From Vagococcus vulneris (GTDB lineage Bacteria > Bacillota > Bacilli > Lactobacillales > Vagococcaceae), in contig NZ_NGJS01000009.1 of assembly GCF_003950515.1 (NCBI RefSeq), forward strand, positions 1 to 64,000: a stretch of DNA of 64,000 nt. The letters are read 5' to 3'. The translations under genes were made by a program, and so were the position numbers. The notes under the pieces are model-generated. The model saw only the letters and a program-made list of their open reading frames with translations. It was not told where the DNA came from and did no database searches. Below are positions 22,477-32,665 of this stretch, piece by piece. Within the stretch, counting starts at the first letter, position 1. Each line of letters starts with the position of its first letter.

Positions 22477-25400
22477 TTATTTAATCGCTGGATCATCCTT
22501 AAAATCTTCCAAATGAACTGAAACAATTTTTGATACGCCGGATTCTTGCATCGTGACACCATACAAATCATCTGCAGCTTCCATCGTTCCTTTACGATGG
22601 GTAATTACAATAAATTGACTGCTATCGCCAAAGTGGCGCAGATAATTCCCATAACGTGCAACGTTAGCATCATCTAATGCTGCTTCTACTTCATCCAAAA
22701 TACAGAAAGGAACTGGACGTGCCTGTATAATCGCAAATAAGAGTGCTATAGCTGTCAATGCTCGTTCACCGCCTGACAACAAACTTAATTGCTGTAATTT
22801 CTTACCCGGTGGCTGAGCTACGATATCAACACCAGTATTTAATAAGTCACTTGGATCAGTCAGTGTTAAATCTGCATGTCCTCCGCCAAACATATTAGGA
22901 AAAACTGTTTGAAATTCATGACGAATATCACTAAACACGTCATGAAATTTTTCAATGACCAGCTGATCCATCTCGCTCATTGTATCCAATAGAGCGTCTT
23001 TTGCCTGCAACAAGTCATCACGTTGGGTAGCTAAAAAATTATAGCGTTCAACCAGCTCGTCATACTGGGTAATTGCTTGACTATTAATAGGTCCTAGATT
23101 TTTTAACTCCCGCTTCAATCGCTCTATTTCTAATTCATCTGCTGAAAAATCGATGATTTTTGTCACATTGATTTTAGCCGAGTCATAGTTAGTCCCATAT
23201 TCTTCAAACAAATACAAACTCAAGCGTTCTAAAGACAGATCGGCTTGTTTTTTAGCCACTTCAACATTCGCCTTTTTATCCAAAGTCATTTGCAGCTCTT
23301 TATTACGCGACACCAATGTCTGATCGAAAGAGACTATAGACTGATGGATTACTTCTCGATCGTTGCGTTTTGTTTCCACGTCGGTCATTAATTGTTCGCG
23401 TGTCTGTTTTAACTGTTGCATTTCCTCTTTAAGCTGATGATTTAAAGTTTCCTGACTTGTCTGCTCTGTGGATTCCGAGTTTAAACGCTGCTCAAATTGT
23501 TCAAGACTTTTTTCAGCATCCAACAACCAGTCTTCTTTTTCATTGGTTCGTTCAGCAATTTGTTTAATTTGTTCCATTAAAACAGCTGCTTCAGATTGTT
23601 TCTCAGACAATTGTTGTGCAGTATTATCACGCTTTTGCGTATTGTCAGATATTTCCTGCTCGGTTTGATTCATCAGCTTATCTAATAATTGACGTTTGTT
23701 TTCAGTTGCTGCATATACTTCTTCCAGCTGCTCTTTTTCTTCTTGATAAACTTCTAAAAAGCGTTGCAGTTCTTGGGTTTCGTAATCAAACACACGTCGT
23801 TCTTTTGCTTGCTGTTTCTGTTTTTGGACTAACTGCTGTAATTCATTGTTAATTGATTGTTCTGTCAGCCTTGCTTGTTCTCCGTCTCGGCGAAGTGTCT
23901 CAAGCCTTTCTTCTAATTCGGTAGCTGTCTGCTTTTTAAGTGCGACATCTTGCTCTTTACGCTGATAAAGCATCGTCATGTCGGCAATTTGCTTCTCTAA
24001 GACCTGTAATTCATGGTGCTGATTAAATAGATTTGCGCCCTGTCCTCTTTTAGTTGCTCCACCAGTCATTGAACCTCCAGGATTCATGACATCACCTTCA
24101 AGTGATACAATTCGATACTTATAATTCAACTCTTTCGATAACTGATTGGCTGATGCTAAATCTCTTGCAATAACAGTCAAGCCTAATAAATTCTGAATAA
24201 TGCTTTGAATTGTCGGATCACAAGTCACCAATTCACTAGCAATCCCCACAAACCCAGGTAGCTGTTTCGCTGTTTCGCGTACATTTTCGGCAATCACACG
24301 TGGCTTAACAGTTGTTAGTGGTAAAAAGGTAGCTCGACCAGCACGTTTTTGTTTCAAGAATGTAATTCCTGATCGAGCGCTCTGCTCGTCAGCTACTACT
24401 ATATGCTGAGCCGCTGCTCCTAATGCTGTTTCAATGGCTAAGCTGACCTCAGCAGGTACTGTGACTAGTTCAGCAACAGCACCAATAATACCGTTCATCT
24501 GCTGTTTTTCTTTAAGTACTGCACGAACACCTTGATAAAATCCGGCGTAATTTTCTTGTAACTCACGAAGACTTTTCTCTTTGGCTTGCGCCTGCTGTAA
24601 AATTTTCAACGCATCGTACATTTGACGTTCAGTCATCTGTATTGTTTGTCTTAACTCTTGGAATTCCGTCTGCGTTGTTTGATACCCTTCTGTCAGATGC
24701 TGTAAAACATTTTCATGATTAGTTTGTTCCTTTTCCAATTGAGTCTTTCGCTGTTCTATCTCTTTATCTTGTTGAAGCAACTGGTCATAAGCATCCAAAT
24801 CTTTTTTATTGCGCTGTGTTTCCTGCTGGTATTGTTTTTCCAAATGTTTCAAATCATTTTTGATATTCGTCTGCTGCTGCATAATATCTATATAATCGCT
24901 GCGCAAATCATCAGCTTTTTCTTTGGATGACCGATTTAAAAATTCTAATTCCTTCGTCAAAGCATCAATCTCATGAGTTAATTCACGTTTGCTTTTTCTT
25001 TTTTGCGATAGATTGGCTTTTAATTCTAACAACTCTTGTTGAATTACTTCAATGTTGGTACGCAAATCAGCTGATTGCTGCTCATATTGATCCGCTGTAT
25101 GAACCGAATGTTTCTGTCGTTCTTCATTAACTTTTTTCTGCCCCTCTAAACGTTCATATGACTGAGTAACTTTTAGAAGTTCTGTCTGTAATATTTCCAG
25201 TGAATGGTCAAGTTCATCACGCTTCCCACGATAATTTACTAAATCTCGTTCGACTGTTGTGATTGTTTGCTGTTCTGCGGCAACGGTCTGATTAATATCA
25301 GCTAACTTTGCTTTTTTTTCATCATATTCGACTTTTAATCGTGTCATTTTTTCAATAGTAACACGTAAATCAACTTCTTTTAATTGCTCTTTTAACAACA

Positions 25401-26046
25401 AGTGCCGTTTAGCACGTTCGCTTTGTTCAAACAAGGGTTCTTTTTGTGTTTCTAACTCAAAAATAATATCTTTCACACGACTTAAGTTATCATCAGTCTC
25501 AACTAATTTTCGTTTAGCTTCTTTTTTTCGTGTTTTATATTTTAGTACGCCTGCAGCCTCTTCAAAAATACCTCGACGATCCTCAGGTTTACTATTAAAA
25601 ATTGCTTCAACTTTCCCTTGCGAGATAATTGAAAAAGATTCTCTTCCTAAGCCGGAATCCATAAATAAATTAACGATATCTTTCAACCGGCATGGCTGTT
25701 TATTAATAAAAAAGTCGCTTTCTCCTGATCGTGTTAGTCGTCTCATAACGCTGACCTCACTGTAGTCAATAGGTAAGGTCTTTTCCGTATTATCAAGAAT
25801 CAACGTCACTTCAGCCACATTTAAAGGGGAACGCGAAGAAGAGCCAGCAAAAATCACATCAGGCATTTTTCCACCGCGTAAATTTTTTGCTGACTGCTCC
25901 CCTAATACCCAACGAATGGCTTCAGTAATATTGCTTTTGCCACTGCCGTTTGGTCCGACAACAGCTGTTAATCCTTGATTGAATTCAATAATCGTTCGAT
26001 CGGCGAAAGACTTAAATCCAGCTATTTCAAGACGCTTTAAATACAC
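22477..26046 (-). CDS. smc: Chromosome segregation ATPase SMC
   Basis: Core of the bacterial condensin that compacts and separates chromosomes together with ScpA and ScpB. 1189 aa. Walker A GPNGSGKSNITEAIRW near residue 32, long coiled coil, hinge at about 510-670 with GGSMTGGATKRGQG at its end, second coiled coil, then signature LLSGGERALTAIALLFAI and Walker B PFCILDEVEAALDDANV near 1100-1125. Start is GTG at 26046. Lies 21 bp after rnc in the same transcript. Confidence 0.97.
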   Translation of the reverse strand: MYLKRLEIAGFKSFADRTIIEFNQGLTAVVGPNGSGKSNITEAIRWVLGEQSAKNLRGGKMPDVIFAGSSSRSPLNVAEVTLILDNTEKTLPIDYSEVSVMRRLTRSGESDFFINKQPCRLKDIVNLFMDSGLGRESFSIISQGKVEAIFNSKPEDRRGIFEEAAGVLKYKTRKKEAKRKLVETDDNLSRVKDIIFELETQKEPLFEQSERAKRHLLLKEQLKEVDLRVTIEKMTRLKVEYDEKKAKLADINQTVAAEQQTITTVERDLVNYRGKRDELDHSLEILQTELLKVTQSYERLEGQKKVNEERQKHSVHTADQYEQQSADLRTNIEVIQQELLELKANLSQKRKSKRELTHEIDALTKELEFLNRSSKEKADDLRSDYIDIMQQQTNIKNDLKHLEKQYQQETQRNKKDLDAYDQLLQQDKEIEQRKTQLEKEQTNHENVLQHLTEGYQTTQTEFQELRQTIQMTERQMYDALKILQQAQAKEKSLRELQENYAGFYQGVRAVLKEKQQMNGIIGAVAELVTVPAEVSLAIETALGAAAQHIVVADEQSARSGITFLKQKRAGRATFLPLTTVKPRVIAENVRETAKQLPGFVGIASELVTCDPTIQSIIQNLLGLTVIARDLASANQLSKELNYKYRIVSLEGDVMNPGGSMTGGATKRGQGANLFNQHHELQVLEKQIADMTMLYQRKEQDVALKKQTATELEERLETLRRDGEQARLTEQSINNELQQLVQKQKQQAKERRVFDYETQELQRFLEVYQEEKEQLEEVYAATENKRQLLDKLMNQTEQEISDNTQKRDNTAQQLSEKQSEAAVLMEQIKQIAERTNEKEDWLLDAEKSLEQFEQRLNSESTEQTSQETLNHQLKEEMQQLKQTREQLMTDVETKRNDREVIHQSIVSFDQTLVSRNKELQMTLDKKANVEVAKKQADLSLERLSLYLFEEYGTNYDSAKINVTKIIDFSADELEIERLKRELKNLGPINSQAITQYDELVERYNFLATQRDDLLQAKDALLDTMSEMDQLVIEKFHDVFSDIRHEFQTVFPNMFGGGHADLTLTDPSDLLNTGVDIVAQPPGKKLQQLSLLSGGERALTAIALLFAIIQARPVPFCILDEVEAALDDANVARYGNYLRHFGDSSQFIVITHRKGTMEAADDLYGVTMQESGVSKIVSVHLEDFKDDPAIK

Positions 26047-26067
26047 CTAATTTAAGTCCCCTTTCCT

Positions 26068-26763
26068 TTACTTATTTTCCAATGCAGTCAAGGCAACTTC
26101 TGCCGCCTTTTGTTCGGCATTTTTCTTTGATTTGCCACTTCCTGTACCTAATACTTGTCCCCCTGCACTGACTTCAACATAGAATGTCCGCTCATGTGCA
26201 GGACCTTCTTCGTTCACCAATACATATTCAATAAGAATATCACCATTTTTTTGCAATACTTCTTGCAAAACAGTCTTATAATCCATCTCATGTGAAAAAG
26301 CACCAGACTCAACTTTTGGAATAACTACTTGATAAATAAACTCGCTAACTTTATCTGTTCCTTGATCTAAATACAAAGCACCTAAAAATGCTTCAAATAA
26401 ATCACATAATAAAGAAGATCTTTTTCTGCCATTTGAACTTTCTTCTCCCTTACCTAATCGGATAAAACGATCAAATTGGCAATCTTTTGCAAATTGGGCC
26501 AATGAATCCTCTTTAACAATTGTTGCACGTAATTTAGTCAATTTTCCTTCAGGAAGCTCTGTAAAATGTTTAAACAAGTAATCTGAAACGATAACTTCTA
26601 ATACAGCATCCCCTAAGAATTCTAGTCGTTCGTTATCATTTAATTCCAAATGTCGGTGCTCATTCACATAGGATGAATGAGTAAAAGCTTGGGTTAATAA
26701 ATCAATATTTTTAAATACGACACCGTATTTATTTTTTAATAATGCTAAAAACTCATCTTGCAT
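26068..26763 (-). CDS. rnc: Ribonuclease III
   Basis: Cuts double-stranded RNA in rRNA precursors and some mRNAs. 231 aa. Endonuclease domain with signature NERLEFLGDAVLEVIVSDYLF near residues 43-63 and second metal site LCDLFEAFLGALYLD near 120-135; C-terminal double-stranded RNA-binding domain (about 160-229) ending KSKKNAEQKAAEVAL. First gene of rnc-smc-HAD-ftsY. Confidence 0.96.
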   Translation of the reverse strand: MQDEFLALLKNKYGVVFKNIDLLTQAFTHSSYVNEHRHLELNDNERLEFLGDAVLEVIVSDYLFKHFTELPEGKLTKLRATIVKEDSLAQFAKDCQFDRFIRLGKGEESSNGRKRSSLLCDLFEAFLGALYLDQGTDKVSEFIYQVVIPKVESGAFSHEMDYKTVLQEVLQKNGDILIEYVLVNEEGPAHERTFYVEVSAGGQVLGTGSGKSKKNAEQKAAEVALTALENK

Positions 26764-26795
26764 ATTTAAATCATCCTTTTTCTATTATAGTTGCA

Positions 26796-26813
26796 CATCA
26801 CTCATTATACTTT
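26796..26813 (-). promoter_or_regulatory. -10 region of rnc, identical to that of ddl
   Basis: The minus strand reads AAAGTATAATGAGTGATG; the same 18 bases occur before ddl (60301-60318). The TATAAT box is clear but no good -35 box is seen. Confidence 0.45.
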
Positions 26814-26832
26814 GTTTTGAACCGATTTAAAA

Positions 26833-26873
26833 TAAAAACTATCAATTTGATAGAAAATATCAAATTGATAGTT
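26833..26873 (-). terminator. Terminator after the second oppA gene
   Basis: Perfect 16-bp stem AACTATCAATTTGATA / TATCAAATTGATAGTT, loop of five, with A/T-rich flanks giving a T-run on the minus strand. Confidence 0.92.
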
Positions 26874-26879
26874 TAATAA

Positions 26880-28682
26880 TTATTTTCTTGAATCAGATGT
26901 AACCCCAATTTCAGACCAAGCATGCTGTCCTTTAACTACGTCCCAATTAAAATCTGTAACGCGATTACTTACCGGACGTACTTCATCACGGAACAATGTC
27001 GGAATTGCGAATGCTTCATCATGCGCATATTGTTGCCATTCTTTAAATATCTTTGTTCGGTACTCTGAATCGAATGATTTGTCTGAGTCCATTTCATTTA
27101 ACAAACGCGTATTTTCTTTGCTTGCAAAACGAGAGAAGTTAAAGGCAGCTTTTGGTCCGTACAATGATGTTTGTGATGGATTAAAGCTTACTTGCCAAGC
27201 TCCTTGGAAGACATCAATATCTGGATCATCGTTTTGAATTTTATCATAAAACTGATTGAAATCAATTAAGCGTCCTGTCGCTAGCTTCACATCTAAGCCA
27301 ACTGCTTTCCATTGATCTATATAGTACTCCGCCAGTGGCTGTGCTGTTTCGCCACCTGCCATTGATGCAAATTTAATTTCTAGTTTTTCACCCTTAGGAT
27401 CACGTCGGAATTCTTCACCATCTTTTTTCTTATAGCCTGCATCGTCTAATAACTTATTAGCCTTATCAACATCTAAAGTATAGCCTTTTAGTTTACTGTC
27501 ATTAAACTCACCTAATGCTGGTGGAATTAAAGAGTTTGCTCCAGTGCGTAGCCCGTAGTAGAATTTTTCTCCAACTGCTTGGTTATCTACCGCGTAAGCC
27601 ATAGCTTGACGTAAAGATTTGTTAGCCATTTTAGCATCCGGATTATAATCGACTTCACCTTTTTCTTTATCAAATTTACCCATCTTAAAGCCGATATAAC
27701 TATAGCTAAATTCAGGTCGTCCTAACATTTCATAGCCTTCAACATCTTTATAAGTCGGATACGTATCTGTAGGCATCGAAACAACCATATCATATTTCTT
27801 TGATTTTAATCCTTCAATAACTGAATTTGACGGTGTTTGACGGAAAACAACTTTATCCAGTTTTGGCTTTTCACCATAATAATGCTCATTTGGAGTAAAT
27901 TCGACACTTTCACCACGCGTAATTTTAGACATTTTATAAGGACCAAACGTTACTGGATGTTTACGAATAGCGTCACTTGATTCAATGTCTTTAACAGCAA
28001 TGTCTTTAAAAATGTGTGCTGGCATTGCATTTTGCCATGCTCCACCATCACCATCTGCTGTCAAAATACCAGGGTCAACACTTTCATATGTAATATCAAC
28101 TGTCTTATCATCAACTTTTTCAATACCTGAAATCGAGTCTGCTTTACCCTCATGATAGTCTTTCATACCAACAATTTTTTGCATTTGTTCACCATATCGA
28201 GTTCCAGGGTAATCTTTATCACCAATCACTAAGTATGGTTGAATAATATCGTCAGCAACCACTGGTTTCCCATCAGACCATTTTGCATCTTTAATAAGTT
28301 TTATTGTTACCTTTTTAGCTTTTTTATCTAATTTCAAAGATGCTACACCACTGTCATCTATTTGGAATTTGTCATCATAGCCGAATAGTGGTTCAAAAGC
28401 TGGTTCCATAAACGATACGTCATATGCATCTTTATTAAATGCTGGATCAAATAATCCTTGAAAAGACGTATCCATTGCTACCGCAACATCTAATGTACCA
28501 CCATTTTGAGCTTTCTCTTTGTTTTTAGTCTCAATAGGAAACTTAGCAATATCTTGAGCTTCCCCATTTCCTTTTTTATCTCCACTATTTTTGTTGCCAC
28601 TGTCTTTACTTCCGCATGCTGCCAGTCCGAATGTTACAACTGCTCCCAAAGCTACGGTACTCATTAATTTTTTATATTTCAT
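26880..28682 (-). CDS. oppA: Oligopeptide-binding lipoprotein OppA, second copy
   Basis: Extracellular peptide receptor of the Opp importer. 600 aa. Signal and lipobox LAAC at about 21-24, a short Lys/Asn/Gly linker, then an SBP family 5 domain with NKEKAQNGGTLDVAVAMD and the DAKWSDGKPVVADDI signature near 130. The ATG at 28682 is used because AAGGAGG lies six bases upstream; the ATG at 28688 overlaps it. It is highly similar along its full length to the preceding gene and differs mostly at scattered positions. Its own promoter and the terminator before it allow separate expression. Confidence 0.94.
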   Translation of the reverse strand: MKYKKLMSTVALGAVVTFGLAACGSKDSGNKNSGDKKGNGEAQDIAKFPIETKNKEKAQNGGTLDVAVAMDTSFQGLFDPAFNKDAYDVSFMEPAFEPLFGYDDKFQIDDSGVASLKLDKKAKKVTIKLIKDAKWSDGKPVVADDIIQPYLVIGDKDYPGTRYGEQMQKIVGMKDYHEGKADSISGIEKVDDKTVDITYESVDPGILTADGDGGAWQNAMPAHIFKDIAVKDIESSDAIRKHPVTFGPYKMSKITRGESVEFTPNEHYYGEKPKLDKVVFRQTPSNSVIEGLKSKKYDMVVSMPTDTYPTYKDVEGYEMLGRPEFSYSYIGFKMGKFDKEKGEVDYNPDAKMANKSLRQAMAYAVDNQAVGEKFYYGLRTGANSLIPPALGEFNDSKLKGYTLDVDKANKLLDDAGYKKKDGEEFRRDPKGEKLEIKFASMAGGETAQPLAEYYIDQWKAVGLDVKLATGRLIDFNQFYDKIQNDDPDIDVFQGAWQVSFNPSQTSLYGPKAAFNFSRFASKENTRLLNEMDSDKSFDSEYRTKIFKEWQQYAHDEAFAIPTLFRDEVRPVSNRVTDFNWDVVKGQHAWSEIGVTSDSRK

Positions 28683-28800
28683 TGTCATCCTCCTTATTGT
28701 TTTTGCTGATTTTTTCTCATGCTAATTAAACTAACTTTTCAAATAATTAGATGATTTAGTCTTCTAATCATTAAATTAGAAAATAATAAGATATATTGTA

Positions 28801-28829
28801 ATTATATTAAAAAATAATGGTTTTTGCAA
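28801..28829 (-). promoter_or_regulatory. Promoter of the second oppA gene
   Basis: TTGCAA, 17 bp, TATAAT on the minus strand, 119 bp before the start codon. It closely resembles the oppD promoter. Confidence 0.75.
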
Positions 28830-28911
28830 GTTTATTTTTAATTTAAGCAAACTTGCTTACCTATAATTATGTGAGCTAAATTATTTATATTTTATTACCT
28901 ATCGTTCAGGA

Positions 28912-28945
28912 CACAAAAAAATGAGAGACACCTGTCTCTCATTTT
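28912..28945 (-). terminator. Terminator between the two oppA genes
   Basis: Stem AAAATGAGAGACA / TGTCTCTCATTTT with a CC loop and a T-run on the minus strand. Confidence 0.9.
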
Positions 28946-28953
28946 CAATATTA

Positions 28954-30747
28954 CTATTTACGTGAATCACTTGACACACCAATTTCAGACCATGCATGTT
29001 GGCCCTTCACAACATCCCAGTTGAAGTCGATTACGCGATCACTAACAGGTCGTACTTCATCACGGAATAATGTCGGAATTGCAAAAGCTTGATCATGTGC
29101 ATATTCTTGCCATTCTTTAAATACTTTAATACGGTAGTCATTATCAAATGACTTGTCTGAGTCCATTTCATTTAACAGACGCGTATTCTCTTTATCTGCA
29201 AAACGAGTATAGTTAAAGGCTGCTTTCGGACCATATAAAGCTGTTTGAGATGGATTAAAGCTTGTACTCCAAGCACCTTGATACACATCAACTTCTGGAT
29301 CATCATTTTTTAACTTATCATAAAATTGATTAAAGTCGATTAATCGTCCTGTCGATAACTTAACATCTAGACCAACAGCTTTCCATTGATCCATATAGTA
29401 CTCTGCTAACGGCTGTGCAGTTTCTCCACCCGCCATAGATGCAAATTTAATTTCTAATTTTTCACCTTTAGGGTCACGACGGAATTCTTCACCATCTTTT
29501 TTCTTATACCCAGCATCGTCTAATAATTTATTTGCTTTATCAACATCTTGAGTATAGCCCTTTAATGATTTGTCATTATATTCACCTAATGCAGGTGGAA
29601 TTAATGAATTAGCACCTTTACGTAAGCCATAGTAGAATTTATCACCAACAGCTTGGTTATCAACAGCATAAGCCATTGCTTGTCGTAATGATTTATTAGC
29701 CATCTTAGAATCAGGATTATAAGTAACTTCTCCTTTTTCTTTATCCCATTTCCCTAATTTAAAACCAATATAAGTATAACTAAATTGAGGACGACCTAAA
29801 ATTTCATATCCTTCAACATCTTTATAGGTTGGGTATGTATCGGTTGGCATGGCAATAACCATGTCAAATTTCTTAGCCTTTAATCCTTCAACTACCGATT
29901 TTGTCGGTGTTTGACGGAATACTAATTTATCTAATTTTGGTTTTTCACCATAGTAATACTCATTAGGTGTGTACTCCACACTTTCACCACGAGTAATTTT
30001 AGACATTTTATAAGGTCCAAATGATACTGGATTTTTACGGATAGCATCGTTTGACTCCATACCTTTAACTGGAATATCTTTAAAGATATGTGCTGGCATA
30101 GCATTTTGCCATACACCGCCATCACCATCAGCAGTTAAGATACCAGGGTCAACACTGTCATAAGCGATTTCGACCGTCTTATCATCAATTTTCTTAATAC
30201 CAGAAATTGAATCGGCTTTGCCTTCATGATAATCTTTCATACCGATAATCTTTTGCATTTGTTCACCATAACGAACACCGTTATAGTCTTTATTACCGAT
30301 AATCAAGTATGGTTGGATAATGTCATCAGCAACAACCGGTTTACCGTCTGACCATTTGGCATCTTTGATCATTTTAATCGTTACTTTTTTAGCGTCTTTA
30401 TCTAATTTAAGTGATGCAACACCACTATCATCTATCTGAAACTTATCATTATAACCAAATAAAGTTTCATTTGATGGTTCCATAAAATAAACATCAAATT
30501 GATCTGAATTAAATGCGGGATCAAATAAACCTTGGAAAGATGTGTCCATTGCTACACCAACATCTAAAGTTCCACCTTTTTTAGCTTTTTCTTTATTTTT
30601 AGTTTCGATTGGAAATTTAGCAATATTTTGTGCTTCTTCACCTTTTTTACTGCTACTCTTTCCGCCTTCCTTGCTGCCACACGCAGACAATCCGACAGTT
30701 ACAACAGCACCAAGTGCCATTGCACTAACTAGTTTTTTGTACTTCAT
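28954..30747 (-). CDS. oppA: Oligopeptide-binding lipoprotein OppA, first copy
   Basis: Peptide receptor encoded at the end of oppDFBC. 597 aa. Lipobox LSAC with Cys near residue 23, SBP family 5 domain with KKGGTLDVGVAMD and DAKWSDGKPVVADDI, and the C-terminal IDFNWDVVKGQHAWSEIG shared with its paralogue. AGGAGG precedes the ATG, 21 bp after oppC. Size and sequence are close to the Lactococcus OppA type (about 600 aa), which binds long peptides. Confidence 0.95.
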   Translation of the reverse strand: MKYKKLVSAMALGAVVTVGLSACGSKEGGKSSSKKGEEAQNIAKFPIETKNKEKAKKGGTLDVGVAMDTSFQGLFDPAFNSDQFDVYFMEPSNETLFGYNDKFQIDDSGVASLKLDKDAKKVTIKMIKDAKWSDGKPVVADDIIQPYLIIGNKDYNGVRYGEQMQKIIGMKDYHEGKADSISGIKKIDDKTVEIAYDSVDPGILTADGDGGVWQNAMPAHIFKDIPVKGMESNDAIRKNPVSFGPYKMSKITRGESVEYTPNEYYYGEKPKLDKLVFRQTPTKSVVEGLKAKKFDMVIAMPTDTYPTYKDVEGYEILGRPQFSYTYIGFKLGKWDKEKGEVTYNPDSKMANKSLRQAMAYAVDNQAVGDKFYYGLRKGANSLIPPALGEYNDKSLKGYTQDVDKANKLLDDAGYKKKDGEEFRRDPKGEKLEIKFASMAGGETAQPLAEYYMDQWKAVGLDVKLSTGRLIDFNQFYDKLKNDDPEVDVYQGAWSTSFNPSQTALYGPKAAFNYTRFADKENTRLLNEMDSDKSFDNDYRIKVFKEWQEYAHDQAFAIPTLFRDEVRPVSDRVIDFNWDVVKGQHAWSEIGVSSDSRK

Positions 30748-30768
30748 TTCTTTCTATTCCTCCTTTGT

Positions 30769-31668
30769 TTATCCTAAACGTTGGCGAGCATCCGCTGAAC
30801 GTTTTAAGGCTTGACCTACATAATTAATACTTAACATTAAAACTAAAATTAAAAGTGAAGCTGGGACCCAAATCCATGTTTTATTAGATAAAACATCACC
30901 ACTTGAGGCGTATCCAATTAAAGTTCCCAAACTTGGTGTCGATTGAGGCAAACCAAATCCTAAATAAGATAAAGTAGTCTCAATACCGATATTAGCGGCA
31001 AAGTTCATTGTTAAGTTAGTAATAATCAATGAGCTCAAATTTGGCATTAATTCGCCAAACATAATTTTAAAATTACTTGTTCCCAAAGTTTTTGATGCAC
31101 TGATATAGTCGCGACGGACTTCTGATAGCGTCTTACCTCTAAACAGACGGGCTTTAGCAACCCAGTAGAACAAACTCATAATTAACACGAATGACAGGAC
31201 ATTGTAATTCGGAATAATCGTTACAAATACAATGATAATCATCATAATCGGCAAAATCATAATAAAATCAACAATACGCATGATTAGACCATCAATAAAT
31301 CCACCATAATAACCGGAAATAATCCCTAGTCCAACACCAATAATCGATGTAATAATCGTAATCATGAAACCAATTAAGATTGAATTTCTCGCACCTATAA
31401 TTAATTGACCAAACACATCTCGTCCGCCTTCATCAGCGCCTAATATCCAACCATTTCCTGGCGGATTATACTTATCTAAGATACTTACTTTCATTACTGC
31501 TGCTTGATCCATAAACATAGATGTAACAAAAATACCTATCAGCAAAACAACTAATAATATCAAGGAACACATTGCCAACTTATCTCGTTTAAATTCACGA
31601 GCAATCATTTTTATTCCTGTTGGCGGTACACTTACCGCTTCAGGTTGCTTATTTTCATTTTTACTCAT
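30769..31668 (-). CDS. oppC: Oligopeptide ABC transporter permease OppC
   Basis: One of two membrane subunits of the Opp channel. 299 aa, about six membrane segments, with an N-terminal segment typical of OppC (LAMCSLILLVVLLIGIFV). The coupling loop contains SASKTLGTSNFKIMFGELMPN, the EAA motif that contacts the ATPases. ILGADEGGRDVFGQLIIGAR is the conserved OppC/DppC box near residues 75-95. Follows oppB by 32 bp. Confidence 0.95.
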   Translation of the reverse strand: MSKNENKQPEAVSVPPTGIKMIAREFKRDKLAMCSLILLVVLLIGIFVTSMFMDQAAVMKVSILDKYNPPGNGWILGADEGGRDVFGQLIIGARNSILIGFMITIITSIIGVGLGIISGYYGGFIDGLIMRIVDFIMILPIMMIIIVFVTIIPNYNVLSFVLIMSLFYWVAKARLFRGKTLSEVRRDYISASKTLGTSNFKIMFGELMPNLSSLIITNLTMNFAANIGIETTLSYLGFGLPQSTPSLGTLIGYASSGDVLSNKTWIWVPASLLILVLMLSINYVGQALKRSADARQRLG

Positions 31669-31700
31669 TTACTTTTATCTCCTTTCTTAATGTTTAGGGT

Positions 31701-32663
31701 CTATTGAATTCGAATACGCGGATCGACTATACTCATGACAATATCTGAGATTAAGTTTCCGACGATTGTAACAATCCCTAAAATTAATACAAGAGCAGTA
31801 ATAACAGAATAATCACGCCCATTAATTGCATCAATAAATAATTTACCGATACCAGGATAAGCAAACGTCTGCTCAATAACCACGGAACCACTGATCAAAG
31901 CAGTAATTTCATAACTCAATTGTGCAGCAATCGGTAATGACGCATTTCTAAAAATATGGCGTGTAAATACTTTGTTTGTTGGAACACCTTTTGCACGTGC
32001 TGTTCTGACAAAGTCTAATTGTTTTGCATCAATTACTTCATTACGCAAATACTGAATAGTAACCGCTGTGGCCAAAACAGCTTGCGTAATCGCTGGCAAA
32101 ATCATGTGATAGAATCGACTGAAATAATAGCCCGCTGTCCCTTCAATAGCACCACTGTCGACGGATCCTGTTGTTGGGAACCATTCTAAACGATAACCAA
32201 AGAAAAACAGCATGATTAGTGCAAAAATAAAAATCGGTACAGCAAAACTAACAAAGTTATAAATAACAACTGATTTATCAAAAATTGAATTTTGGTAACG
32301 ACCCGAGAACAAACCTAGTGGTAAAGCAATCGCATAAGTCAGAATAACTGTCAATAGTGATAACCAAATAGTGTTTGATACACGTTGACCAATAATTTCA
32401 GTAACAGGTAATTTATATAAGAAGCTTTGACCAAAATCACCTTGCAAGGCGTGCGTCACCCACCGAACATATTGTTCATACCAAGGGTCATTTAATCCTG
32501 CAGCTTCACGCATCCGTTCGATAGTCGCTGGATCAGTATTTGGGTTAATCAAACCAGTAAACGGATCACCCGGCATCGCTTTGGCTAAAATAAAAATAAA
32601 TAAACTTAACACGATGATTTGAGGAATCATCAAAAGAACTCGACGAAGTATTGTTTTCCACAT
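31701..32663 (-). CDS. oppB: Oligopeptide ABC transporter permease OppB
   Basis: Second membrane subunit of the Opp channel. 320 aa, six membrane segments; N-terminal LRRVLLMIPQIIVLSLFIFILA, conserved MPGDPF, EAA loop FVRTARAKGVPTNKVFTRH near residues 220-238. The ATG lies two bases after oppF, so the pair is translated together. Confidence 0.95.
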   Translation of the reverse strand: MWKTILRRVLLMIPQIIVLSLFIFILAKAMPGDPFTGLINPNTDPATIERMREAAGLNDPWYEQYVRWVTHALQGDFGQSFLYKLPVTEIIGQRVSNTIWLSLLTVILTYAIALPLGLFSGRYQNSIFDKSVVIYNFVSFAVPIFIFALIMLFFFGYRLEWFPTTGSVDSGAIEGTAGYYFSRFYHMILPAITQAVLATAVTIQYLRNEVIDAKQLDFVRTARAKGVPTNKVFTRHIFRNASLPIAAQLSYEITALISGSVVIEQTFAYPGIGKLFIDAINGRDYSVITALVLILGIVTIVGNLISDIVMSIVDPRIRIQ

Positions 32664-32665
32664 AA

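Noticed and set aside
23468-25130. Plus-strand reading frames inside smc, ftsY, oppA and other genes
   Set aside because: They are low-complexity or hydrophobic antisense readings of well-supported genes, without ribosome sites.
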